Below are positions 9,747 to 21,374 of a stretch of 64,000 nucleotides of DNA, piece by piece. The stretch is from Mesorhizobium sp. Lineage in GTDB: Bacteria; Pseudomonadota; Alphaproteobacteria; Rhizobiales; Rhizobiaceae. The stretch spans positions 1 through 64,000 of the forward strand of contig SAQR01000002.1 of the NCBI GenBank assembly GCA_004020365.1, written 5' to 3'. Every line of letters starts with the position of its first letter. The first letter of the stretch is position 1. The position numbers and the translations under genes are program-made. A model generated the notes under the pieces. The model searched no databases. It was not told where the DNA came from and saw only the letters and a list, made by a program, of their open reading frames with translations.

Positions 9747-10049
9747 GCGCCCGTCCGAATGGAATCGCCCCCTGTGCCGCTGCGATCGGCCGGCGGCAAT
9801 GGTGCATGCTGCACTGTTTCCGAGTCCGGGGTGCCGATCGCAGCGGTTGCCCAGCACGGCCGCGGCGCACGCGGCGCGCTGCGCCAAGCCTATGCGGCGG
9901 ACCGGCCCCAGCATCGGGCGCGTCGTCGAGCCGCAGCAGGGCGGCCGTCCGGCGCTGCCCGTGGCCAGGCCGCGACAGGCCTGCGGCGACGTGCGCGGCG
10001 TCGGCCCGATCCTGGTTCTCCTCAGCCGTCTGCAGAAGGAACATCCCAC
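9747..10049. other. 303 nt spacer between ggps and cps, no gene seen
   Basis: No family-like protein in any frame. The region is GC-rich, and the cps ribosome-binding site (AGAAGGA) is at its right end. An open frame passes through it in phase with cps but without a believable start. Confidence 0.5.
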
Positions 10050-12493
<2,444 letters not shown>

Positions 12494-12578
12494 ACGCGCC
12501 GGAGGCGGCGGCTTGGGCGCGCTGCCGTCGGTTCGATCCGACGCAACGCCGTCGCCCGCTGCTACGGACGGAGCGAGC

Positions 12579-13628
12579 ATGAGCGACACCGCCCTGAGCC
12601 GGCGAAAGGACGAACATCTGGACATCGTGCTGGATCGGCGAACGGGGCCGGCCACGGTGGCCGCTGGCTGGGAGTACATCCGTTTCGAACACTGCGCACT
12701 GCCCGAGTTGGACCTGACGCAGATCGACCTGCGCGCCTCGCTGCTGGGCAAGGCTATGCGCGCGCCGCTGCTGATCAGCTCTATGACCGGCGGCATGCCA
12801 CGGGCCGAGGCCATCAACCGGCATTTGAGCGAGGCAGCGCAAGCCTTGGGGATCGCCATGTGCGTCGGTTCGCAGCGTGTGAGCCTGCAATCCCGCAACT
12901 CCCAGGGGCTAACGCGCGCGCTGCGCCGCCTGGCGCCAGACATTCCCTTGCTGGCCAATATCGGCGCCGCGCAACTGCGGGAGGCCGACGGCCTGGACCT
13001 GGCGCGTCGCGCGGTGGACGCGCTGGAGGCCGATGGGCTCATCGTCCATCTCAATCCGCTGCAGGAAGCGGTACAGCCGGAGGGCGACCGCGACTGGCGC
13101 GGCGTCCTGGCGCTGATCGCTGGCGCCGCGCGCATCGTGGGCGTGCCGATCGTGGCCAAGGAAGTGGGGGCGGGCCTGTCCGCCTCGGTGGCCTGTGCGC
13201 TCGTCGAGGCGGGCGTGGCGGTAATCGATGTCGCCGGCGCCGGCGGCACCAGTTGGGCCGCAGTGGAGGGCGAGCGCGCCCGCAATGCCGCCGACCGTGC
13301 AGTGGCGATGTCGTTCGCCGATTGGGGGATTCCCACCCTGACCAGCGTGCAGGCGGTGCGCCGGGCGCTGCCAACGGTGAAGCTGATCGCGTCGGGCGGG
13401 ATCCGCGATGGCGTCGACGTGGCCAAGGCCATCCGCCTGTGCGCGGACATCGCCGGGCAGGCGGCCAGCGTGCTGGGCGCGGCGACAGTGTCCACCGAGG
13501 CGGTTGTCGCGCATTTCGAGATCGTCATCCGCCAGTTGGCCGTCGCCTGCTTCTGCACCGGCTCGGCTGATCTGGCGACGTTGCGTCAGGCGCGCTTGTT
13601 GCCCTCGGCGCATTTGTCCGCCGGTTGA
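12579..13628 (+). CDS. idi: Isopentenyl-diphosphate isomerase, type II (FMN, NADPH)
   Basis: Interconverts IPP and DMAPP and so balances precursors for GGPP. The protein has 349 residues with the type II pattern: [12 protein letters not shown] at the start, [14 protein letters not shown]-like [55 protein letters not shown] and the FMN phosphate site [17 protein letters not shown]. The ATG at 12579 is chosen because the family begins with SRRKDEH soon after; the frame opens 33 codons earlier without similarity. It follows ks by 85 nt, its place in rhizobial gibberellin operons that carry idi. The frame is intact. Confidence 0.93.
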   Translation: MSDTALSRRKDEHLDIVLDRRTGPATVAAGWEYIRFEHCALPELDLTQIDLRASLLGKAMRAPLLISSMTGGMPRAEAINRHLSEAAQALGIAMCVGSQRVSLQSRNSQGLTRALRRLAPDIPLLANIGAAQLREADGLDLARRAVDALEADGLIVHLNPLQEAVQPEGDRDWRGVLALIAGAARIVGVPIVAKEVGAGLSASVACALVEAGVAVIDVAGAGGTSWAAVEGERARNAADRAVAMSFADWGIPTLTSVQAVRRALPTVKLIASGGIRDGVDVAKAIRLCADIAGQAASVLGAATVSTEAVVAHFEIVIRQLAVACFCTGSADLATLRQARLLPSAHLSAG

Positions 13629-13714
13629 TGTCGGCGTCGTCCGCACGCTAGCAGCAGGCTGCTGAAATACCTACGCCAAAGACAGACTATTGATCCCCCT
13701 GGCGAGACGGCTCG

Positions 13715-13990
13715 ATGCACGGGAGCGATGTGTTCATGGAGCAGCTGTTCACGATGAAGCGGTTGGAAGATTTCGTTCCAGCCGATCATCCTTGTGCCCG
13801 CACCGGCTGATGATCAATGGAGCGCTGGTGCGGCTAGACGGCATCCTTTCCGGCATGTACGCCTGCAGTGCCAAAGGCGGTCGCCCCAGCGTTGCGCCGG
13901 AGAAATTGCTGCGGGCCGTGTGTTGCAGGTGTTCTACAGCGTCCGTCGGAATTGATGCAGCAGGTGCTGCTGTGGCAAGGCCAAGACCCG
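13715..13990 (+). mobile_element. Transposase fragment, IS5/IS1182-like
   Basis: Broken reading of the N-terminal part of an InsH/DUF772-type transposase: FMEQLFTMKRLEDFVPADHP in one frame, then HRLMINGALVRLDGILSGMYA and AKGGRPSVAPEKLLRA in another, then VLQVFYSVR in a third. At least two frame changes and a missing C-terminal DDE region show it is a relic. It marks the right edge of the gibberellin segment. Confidence 0.65.
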
Positions 13991-14612
13991 GGAATGCCGT
14001 CAGCTTTGATCAGGCGCTTCGGGTCGCCGGAAACGCGCGAAGAGTCCGGCTTTCGAAAAAGGCCGAACGCCTCAGATAAGGCCAGAACTCCTTGGGTCAC
14101 CATCAAAACCAATTTGACGCCCCGGGACAATTTCGTCCGGCATTGTCCGGTGTACGACGATGTTGGGGATGCGACATAGGCGGATTGCCGTGTATTTAAA
14201 CCGCTTTTCCTTTGGCACGCATATTGCGCCCTATCGGTAAACCTCGTCATGGGCCGGCGGCAATCGCTCGGAGATTGTCGAAATAGCACAATGATTTCTG
14301 CCGGGGTGACATCCGGCCCGACTAGAGCAGGACCTTTCAGATGATGTAGAAAAGCAAGCGGCCATACTCGCGGAGGAAATAGTCGCGTCAGGGCTGCATG
14401 GACGCTCTTTCCTGGTTGTTTCGGGCGGACGCCAACTCTTCAATCGGCACCCGACCAGTGCCTGGATGTCAAAGGAGCGCCCCTGTTGCGCGGGCCTGGC
14501 TGCACCCGCGTGCTGGCTCTCCTCCAAAGGCGACGCTCGGCGCTGCTGCAGACCGGCGACGAGAACCCAACTTCAAAATTCGCATTCCGAAAACCGAAAG
14601 AAGTGAACAGGT
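13991..14612. other. About 620 nt without a recognisable gene
   Basis: Probably further mobile-element debris: short disrupted frames on both strands and none family-like. It ends at the S9 peptidase gene, for which no strong ribosome-binding site is seen. Confidence 0.45.
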
Positions 14613-16918
14613 ATGTCCAGGATCGGCGCTTTGACGCGCGCGGCACGGGGATCGGCAACTCAGACGCTGGCCAAGGGTTCGAAAAGTTTACACCCGCCGC
14701 TAGCGCCGGCCGATTTCAAGCGCGCACTTACGATCAACGATCGATATGGCGGGCTCACTGTCAATGTCCCCAAAATGCCTTTCTGGCTGACCGGGGGTGA
14801 AGCCTTAGTCTGCCGCCGGACTAGCCACGGCGAGCAGCAGTTCATGCAGGTCGATGCTGCCACGGGTTTCAAGCGGCCCGCTTTCGATCAGGCGCGTCTG
14901 GCGGCAGCGCTAAACAAGGTGAGCCATGAGAGCTATCAAGCCGGCAATCTTCCGTTCGACCGTTTCGAACTGAGTGAGGATGGTCGCAGGCTCGACTTCC
15001 AGATTGAAGACACCCGGTGGAGCTGCGACCTTGCAAGCTACGACTGTACCAGCACCACATTCGATGCAAGGAAAGGGGACCCTAGGGAGCTCAGCCACCG
15101 CTACACGCCGCCAGCGGAGAACAACCCCGACAAGAGCAACGCGTCGCCCGACGGCAAATGGATCGCCTATATCAAGAACTGCAATGTTTTCCTGCGCAGC
15201 GAGGACGGATTGCAGGATGTTCCTCTGAGCCGAGACGGAGCCGAAGGCAATTGCTACGTGTTTTCGACGCTGAGCTGGTCGCCGGACTCGCGCCACCTCG
15301 CCGCTTACCTTGTTCGCCCCGGCTATAGGCGGGAGGTCCCCTATCTCAATTCTTCGACGGACCAGTTGGAGCGGGAATATTCAACAATATTCTATCCCAG
15401 GCCGGGCGATGTCCTTCCGCTGCCCCAGCCGGTCCTGTTCGACATTGCCGTCCGGCGCCAGATCGTGATTGACGATGCCCTCTTCTCGAACGTCTTCGAA
15501 CTTTCCCCTCTCCGGTGGTGGGCGGACAGCCGCGGCTTCACTTTCGAATATAACCAGCGCGGGCATCAGCTCTATCGCCTGGTCGAGGTAGACGCCGCCA
15601 CGGGCCGCGGGCGCTCCCTGATCGATGAGACCAGCGAGACATTCGTTGATTATTTGCCGCTGGGGCATGGCCAGGAGGATGCCGGAAAAATCTTCCGTTA
15701 CGATGTCGATGACGGGAAGGAGGTCATCTGGGCATCCGAGCGCGACGGGTATGAGCATTTGTATCTTTTCAACGGCCGGACAGGCGCGCTCGAAAACCAG
15801 ATCACCCGAGGTGAGTGGGTCGTCCGGAGGGTCAACCATGTCGATCCGGTCAAGCGTCAGATCTGGTTCGAGGCGAGCGGGATGAACCCGCAGGAGGACC
15901 CCTATTGGGTCCATGCTTACCGCATCGGCTTTGACGGCAAGGGACTGACTGCACTGACGCCCGAACCGGCCAACCACCATATCGAGTTCTCGCCTGACAG
16001 GCGCTATTATGTCGATCTCTGGTCACGCATCGATCTGCCCCCGCGCATGGCACTCTACCGCGCCAGCGACAATGCCAAGCTCCAGCAGATCGAGACGGCC
16101 GACATTTCCGAGCTCGTCGCCGCAGGCTGGCAGCCGCCGCTCAGTTTCCATTCCAAGGGGCGCGACGGCAAAACTGATATCTGGGGCGTGCTCCACCTGC
16201 CAGCCAACTTCGACCCGACGAAGAAATACCCGGTTGTGGAGAATATCTATGCTGGACCCCACGGCTCCTTCGTCCCGAAATCCTTCTCGCGGTGGACAGA
16301 GCCGCTCACGCAGCTGGGGTTCGTCGTTGCTCAGATCGACGGCATGGGCACCAACAACCGCTCCCGCGCCTTCCATGATGTTGCTTGGAAGAATCTGAAG
16401 GACGCAGGATTTCCCGATCGCATTCTGTGGCACAAGGCGGCGGCCGCGCAATATCCATGGTACCACATATCCAACGTCGGCATTTTTGGCGCATCCGCCG
16501 GCGGCCAGAGTGCAGTCAGCGCGCTGCTCTTTCACCCCGATTTCTACAAGGTCGCCGTCGCCAAAAACGGCTGCTACGACAACAGGATAGACAAGACCTG
16601 GTGGAACGAACTGTGGATGGGGTGGCCGGTCGGCATTGAATATTCGCAATCCTCCGCCGTTGACAATGCTCACAGGCTGCAGGGCAAGCTGATGATCGCG
16701 GTCGGCGAAATGGATGATAATGTCGATCCGTTTTGCTCGTTCCAGCTTGCCGATCGACTCATCAAGCAGGAAAAGATTTTGACATGGTCTACGTTCCTGG
16801 TGCCAATCACCATACTCTAGGCACCTACACCGAGCGCAAACTCCTAGACTTCTTCGTTCGCAACATTCTCGGTCAGACCCCGCCCGACTGGAACACCAAA
16901 CCGATCGAGCTGGAATAG
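14613..16918 (+). pseudogene. S9 family prolyl oligopeptidase/DPP IV-like peptidase, 3' frameshift
   Basis: Beta-propeller plus alpha/beta-hydrolase peptidase. Residues ~165-520 show propeller blades (SPDGKWIAYIKNCNVFLRS, LSWSPDSRHLAAYLV). The catalytic domain has the nucleophile motif GIFGASAGGQSAV (Ser near 16495) and the acid in GEMDDNVDP. At about 16773 one A of an A-run is missing: the frame drifts to a stop at 16818-16820, while the true end, with catalytic His in VPGANHHTLGTY and the tail FFVRNILGQTPPDW, is in the other frame and stops at 16916-16918. The product therefore lacks the His of the triad. No signal peptide is evident at this start, so the 5' end may also be altered. Confidence 0.82.
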
Positions 16919-17583
16919 CTTGTGGCTCTTGCAATTGTTAGCTCGCCTTATCGGCTGTAATCAGGGCGAGGCGCGAGCAAATCTTCACCGAAGGACGATC
17001 GTGGAGTCTAGGACTTGCGCTGCGTATTGAGGATCGGCTCGCCGCGACGTTGGTCTGCGCAAACTGCTTGATGGGCACGCCTGCAGACCGCGTGTGTGCG
17101 ATTGCAAGATCCACTATCAGCCTCGTGTGAAGCGTTCAGGGGAAAAGCCGCACACCAACGCCGCTTCCGCTCGCCGTAACGCTACGGCGGTGCGGCCCAC
17201 CCGATCCACTCGACGAGCATTGGAACACATAGGTCCCCGAACGGACGATTGCCTTGGCAATAGAAGACCCTCGTCGGTCATCGCCGGTGTCGGTGGCAGC
17301 CCGCCGGTCTGGAGCTGCCACGATTCTCATCCTCGCGTCACATAGGAGCTGAAGCTTTCCGGATCGGGTATCCAATCGGCATCCAGTTGCTCGGCGATAT
17401 GGTTGAATTCTGCCCTCAGGACAAGAGTGAGTAGAGCAGCCCCGCTACGAAAATCCCATCCTGGTTCGTTTGACGCATCGACTATTCAGATTGATTGGCG
17501 TGATACCCGGCGCGGCCGCAACACGCGAGGCCGTCAACCGCTGAGCAGAAAACCAGCCTTCGCCTTCCGCGGCGGCGGACCTC
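16919..17583. other. About 665 nt without a recognisable gene
   Basis: Short disrupted frames only. Reading frames around 17340-17420 give a few protein-like words (GAEAFRIGYPIGIQLLGDMVEF) ended by stops, probably a relic of unknown origin. The region ends at the tts box of the effector gene. Confidence 0.45.
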
Positions 17584-17620
17584 GTCAGCCTCTCGAAAGC
17601 TTGCCTGAGTAGGTTGCTCA
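17584..17620 (+). promoter_or_regulatory. tts box (TtsI-dependent promoter)
   Basis: GTCAGCCTCTCGAAAGCTT followed by the spaced TA-rich tail (GAGTAGGTTGCTCA) matches the rhizobial tts box core GTCAG-TT-TCGAAAGCT. TtsI, itself flavonoid- and NodD-induced, binds this element to switch on type III secretion genes. It lies immediately upstream of the NopD-like effector, in the correct direction. Confidence 0.85.
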
Positions 17621-17645
17621 TGTGATCTGTGGAAGTGAGGATAGC

Positions 17646-20600
17646 GTGCACCCGTACAAACTAGACATTCATCGTGGCAGCTTGGCTGCAGGTGCAGCAC
17701 GCCGTACCGCACGAGCAAGCGGACAGGCCGGCCAAGCCGGTTTTGAGCAGCACTTGGGCGAACTGCAGGCGGCGGACGAGTTGATGGGTGCGCCAGGCGA
17801 GGAGGTCCTCGTCAATGGCTCGCATGGTAAAGGTGAGTTGAGACCAACGAAGAGGCAGAGGATCCAAAGCAATCTGCAGCATGCTGTCACTGAGCGGCAA
17901 CCAGGTGAGGTTGGCAACTCAGGCGCTCGCGTGATGATGCAACTCCCCACCCATCAGGTGGGTACATCGGAACGGGAGGCGCAACTTGTGATGCAGGGGG
18001 ACGAGCACGAATACACCCCAGCACCGCATCTCGACGGGTCGATGCCCTCGACAGTGCAGCCGGATCGTCCAATTGTGGTCCCCGACGGTGCCGACAAGCG
18101 TCCTGTTTATTCCAACGATGCCACCGCCATCGAAGGGCTGAAGTCAGCACTCCTTGCGGGTAAAGCCAGGCCGGACACGGTCACTCGCAGCACAAATTCT
18201 CTTTTCGGCTTTAGTCGTTGGCTCTTTCAAAACAACAAGCCAGGGCTTGCTGCTCGGCTTTACCATCCGTCGCTGAGCCAGGATCTCGAGGAGTACGAGA
18301 GTAGGGGTGGTTCCTCCACCGTGGCTGGCGCACTGCGTCAATTGATGAAGTCGATGGGCGGAGCCGGCCCGATTGTGGGTCGCGCTGTCCTGAACCCCCA
18401 TCCTGACGACGCCGCGCTCACCAGACATTTCAGATCCGCGAGCGGCTACGCAACTGCTCTTAACCATTTCAGTCATTACCTACGTCAAAATGACAAGCTC
18501 GGAATTGCGGGTCGCATTTACGATAAATCGCTGGATAAAGATGTTGAGAGCTACAAGGCCGCCTCCTCTAATGGTGGAGCTCCGATCGAATCTGCGCTGG
18601 TTTATCTCCGCAAGAACCCGCCGCGCGTTATACTCGGGAAGCATCTGGAAAACGCGGTCAGCATGGAGGCTCGTCCCCGTGGCGACGCTGCTCAGCATAC
18701 CGCACCACAGCAGGGATTCGATTGGCCAGAGGAGCTCCTGCCGGTAGGTTATAAGGAGGGCACCGATCTACCATTGTCTCTCGCCCCAACCGCGCACCAA
18801 CACCAAGCGCCCGACTTTGGAGAGGCCGTCCCTCACTTGAACTGGCGCCACGGCGACCAGGGCGCCCCGGAGGAGCTGGTAGCTGCACGGGACAGGAGCA
18901 GCCCGCTGCCAAGCGAGGCGGTGCCACATAAATCTGGACGGGGACTCGCTATGCAGCCCAGATTGTGGGCGGAGAAATCCGCCTCGCCAGAGCTCTTTCG
19001 ACGGCGGGCGGAGCAGGCTCTGCCGGCGTCCGCCAGAGGTGTGGAGACATCCTCCGCGGTTGATGAAGCCGCGCAGGCCGCTCGCCAAGCTTTGGCTTGG
19101 TTGCAGCAGGAGATGGAGGGGATCGAACCGATGCAGGATCCTCATAAGGTGGCTACACCGGAATGTGAGGCGCAGCTCGTCAGGCAGAGGGATGAGCACG
19201 AATCCACCCCAGCACCGCATCCCGGAGGTGGTGGGTCGATGCCCTCGACAGTGCAGCCGGATCGTCCAATTGTAGTCCCCGACGGTGCCGACAAGCGTCC
19301 TGTCTATTCCAACGATGCGACCGCTATCGAAGGGCTGAGGGCAGCATTCCACGCGGGTAAGGCCAAAGCGAACACGGTCACTTACAATGTAAATTCTCTT
19401 TTCGGCTTTAGTCGGTGGCTCCTTCAAAACAACAAGCCAGGGTTTGCTGCTCGGCTTTACCATTCGTCGCTGGATCAGGATCTCAAGGAGTACGAGAGTA
19501 CGGGTGGTTCCTCCACCGTGGCTGGCGCACTGCGTTACCTCAAGAAGTCGACAGGCGGAGCCCCGATTATGGCTCGCCCTGTCGTGATCCCCTATCCTGA
19601 CGATGCCGAGCTCATTAGAAATTACAGAGCCGCTTCGACCAAGGAGTACCTGGCAGCGCCTGCGACCGGACGGAATCCAGATACCGTGGGCGGCTATACA
19701 AATTTTCTTAGACATTTTAGTCAGTACCTGCGTCAAAATAACAAGCTTGGGATTGCGGCTCGGATTCACGACAAATCGCTGGATAAAGATGTTGAGAGCT
19801 TCAAGGCTGTCTCCTATGGTAATAGGCTAAGTATCAGTTCTGCATTGGCTCACCTCCGGGATATCCTGCCGCGCATTGTGCTCGGGCGCGAAACTGTCCT
19901 TTCTGCTCATCCGGCAGACGCAGTCACCAGGCGCGTTGGGGCCGCTGCTGAAGCTGGGCCAGCGGCACCGGCAAGAGCTCCCCAACCCGCCTCGCCAGCA
20001 ACCGCTAGGCTGCCAGGCACCTACCGCGGCCTTCCACTGGTTGATGTGACCACACTGACTACCAGTTCCTCTGGGGCTCAGATCGGGGCGCTCGATCCGA
20101 CAGCCCCGTCCAACGTTGCAACGGGGCGGGTGCTCGGCGCCGCCGAATGGCTGAGCGACGCCCATATCCAGAGAGATTACAATTTGCTGGAGGGGCAACT
20201 GCAGGGGATCAATCCGGCGCTCGCTGCCCGGACTCGGCTGGTGGATCCTTCCGTATCCCATCTACTGCGACACACGTCGCCGCAAGACGCTCGAGGCATA
20301 TTGCAGTCCATCTATAATCAAAACAACGCCACAGCCGACTTCCTGTTCTTGCCAGTGAATAATGGCACGGCTACTAGCCCCGGCACCCATTGGTCGCTGC
20401 TGCTCGTTGATCGCCGCGACCCGGAAAGGCGGTTCGCCTATCACTACGACTCCCTCCAGCGAGAGGGATATAACGACGTGCCTGCAAAACAGCTCGCAGG
20501 ACTGCTGAATGCCACCTTGGCGCCAGCCCCCATGGCCAGACAGACGAACCATTATGATTGCGGCGTATTTGTCCTGGAGGGCACGTGGGCGCTGGTTGAA

Positions 20601-21155
20601 CGATTGGTGAAAGGGCAGCGGCCAGACCACGAGCCGCTGCCCCTCGACAACCTCGTTGCCGATCGGCAGGCGCTGCAAGACCGGCTAAGGAGGCGCTTGC
20701 CGCACGAGGAAGAGCCGCGGCAGCTGCTGGAGGATGAACCCGCCTCCCCACCGATGATGGCATTCGAGCCAGGGGAACTGCGGCAACTGTTGGAAGACGA
20801 GCCTGCCTCCCCACCAATGATGGCGTTCGAGCCAGGGGAACTGCGGCAACTGTTGGAGGACGAGCCTGCCTCCCCACCAATGATGGCGTTCGAGCCAGGG
20901 GAACTGCGGCAGCTGTTGGAGGATGAACCCGCTTCCCCACCGATGATGGCGTTCGAGCCAGGGGAACTGCGGCAACTGTTGGAGGATGAACCCGCTTCCC
21001 CACCGATGATGGCGTTCGAGCCAGGGGAACTGCGGCAACTGTTGGAAGACGAGCCTGCCTCCACTTGGGCACAAATCAATTCGACCCCACATGCGCGAGC
21101 GGACGGTGTTCATCAGCCAGCCCAGGCGCCGTGGCTCCCTGAACGCAGAAGATAA
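17646..21155 (+). CDS. nopD: Type III effector, NopD-like, with C48 (Ulp/SUMO protease) domain
   Basis: Predicted secreted effector that enters plant cells and removes SUMO-like modifiers. The C48 peptidase lies at residues ~870-1000 with all catalytic parts: His in GTHWSLLLVD, Asp in YHYDSLQ, Gln and Cys in QTNHYDCGVFVLEGTW. Before it are two copies of a ~240-residue module with the word FGFSRWLxQNNKPGxAARLYH. After it are five and a half 21-residue repeats (LRQLLEDEPASPPMMAFEPGE). The tts box ends at 17620, so a GTG at 17622 would be too close to the box; the GTG at 17646 is used, and the first in-frame ATG is at 17784. Related proteins are Mesorhizobium Mlr6316 and Bradyrhizobium NopD (recalled). 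Confidence 0.88.
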   Translation: MHPYKLDIHRGSLAAGAARRTARASGQAGQAGFEQHLGELQAADELMGAPGEEVLVNGSHGKGELRPTKRQRIQSNLQHAVTERQPGEVGNSGARVMMQLPTHQVGTSEREAQLVMQGDEHEYTPAPHLDGSMPSTVQPDRPIVVPDGADKRPVYSNDATAIEGLKSALLAGKARPDTVTRSTNSLFGFSRWLFQNNKPGLAARLYHPSLSQDLEEYESRGGSSTVAGALRQLMKSMGGAGPIVGRAVLNPHPDDAALTRHFRSASGYATALNHFSHYLRQNDKLGIAGRIYDKSLDKDVESYKAASSNGGAPIESALVYLRKNPPRVILGKHLENAVSMEARPRGDAAQHTAPQQGFDWPEELLPVGYKEGTDLPLSLAPTAHQHQAPDFGEAVPHLNWRHGDQGAPEELVAARDRSSPLPSEAVPHKSGRGLAMQPRLWAEKSASPELFRRRAEQALPASARGVETSSAVDEAAQAARQALAWLQQEMEGIEPMQDPHKVATPECEAQLVRQRDEHESTPAPHPGGGGSMPSTVQPDRPIVVPDGADKRPVYSNDATAIEGLRAAFHAGKAKANTVTYNVNSLFGFSRWLLQNNKPGFAARLYHSSLDQDLKEYESTGGSSTVAGALRYLKKSTGGAPIMARPVVIPYPDDAELIRNYRAASTKEYLAAPATGRNPDTVGGYTNFLRHFSQYLRQNNKLGIAARIHDKSLDKDVESFKAVSYGNRLSISSALAHLRDILPRIVLGRETVLSAHPADAVTRRVGAAAEAGPAAPARAPQPASPATARLPGTYRGLPLVDVTTLTTSSSGAQIGALDPTAPSNVATGRVLGAAEWLSDAHIQRDYNLLEGQLQGINPALAARTRLVDPSVSHLLRHTSPQDARGILQSIYNQNNATADFLFLPVNNGTATSPGTHWSLLLVDRRDPERRFAYHYDSLQREGYNDVPAKQLAGLLNATLAPAPMARQTNHYDCGVFVLEGTWALVERLVKGQRPDHEPLPLDNLVADRQALQDRLRRRLPHEEEPRQLLEDEPASPPMMAFEPGELRQLLEDEPASPPMMAFEPGELRQLLEDEPASPPMMAFEPGELRQLLEDEPASPPMMAFEPGELRQLLEDEPASPPMMAFEPGELRQLLEDEPASTWAQINSTPHARADGVHQPAQAPWLPERRR
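17950..18655 (+). repeat. Effector internal duplication, copy A
   Basis: Nearly identical in DNA over long stretches to copy B, about 1.2 kb downstream; for example the stretch from 18041 encoding PSTVQPDRPIVVPDGADKRP recurs at 19238. Each copy holds two diverged ~60-residue sub-repeats (FGFSRWL...AARLYH and LNHFSHYLRQN...GRIYDKSLDKD). Copy A lacks about 20 residues present before the second sub-repeat in copy B. Confidence 0.85.
19143..19900 (+). repeat. Effector internal duplication, copy B
   Basis: Partner of copy A. It retains the segment AASTKEYLAAPATGRNPDTV, missing from copy A, so B may be the fuller form. High DNA identity points to a recent duplication or gene conversion. Confidence 0.85.
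20715..21062 (+). repeat. 63-bp tandem repeat, five full units and a partial sixth
   Basis: Units begin at 20715, 20778, 20841, 20904, 20967 and 21030. Each encodes [L/P]RQLLEDEPASPPMMAFEPGE. Units differ by a few silent changes (GAGGACGAGCCT against GAGGATGAACCC), so recent unequal crossing-over is likely. The repeats lie after the protease domain. Confidence 0.95.
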
Positions 21156-21374
21156 CTTTGCGGAGGAGCGGTCACGCAACTGTCGGCGGCGCCGGGCCTC
21201 AGGGTGAATGGAAAGGATGGAGTGGCGGATGGTGTCGCGTGAAGGCGCAACACGCGTGCTGACCGACCTGCATACGTAGGAAGTCGTTCATTGCTCCCAA
21301 ATCGTATGTGAGGAACATTCCTGTCCCGGCTGCGCCGCGCGATGCTAGGTCGCGTTGTTCAGCGGGCCAAGCCG

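Noticed and set aside
20715-21062. Regular short repeats that could suggest a CRISPR array
   Set aside because: The units are contiguous 63-bp tandem repeats with no spacers and lie in frame inside the effector gene.
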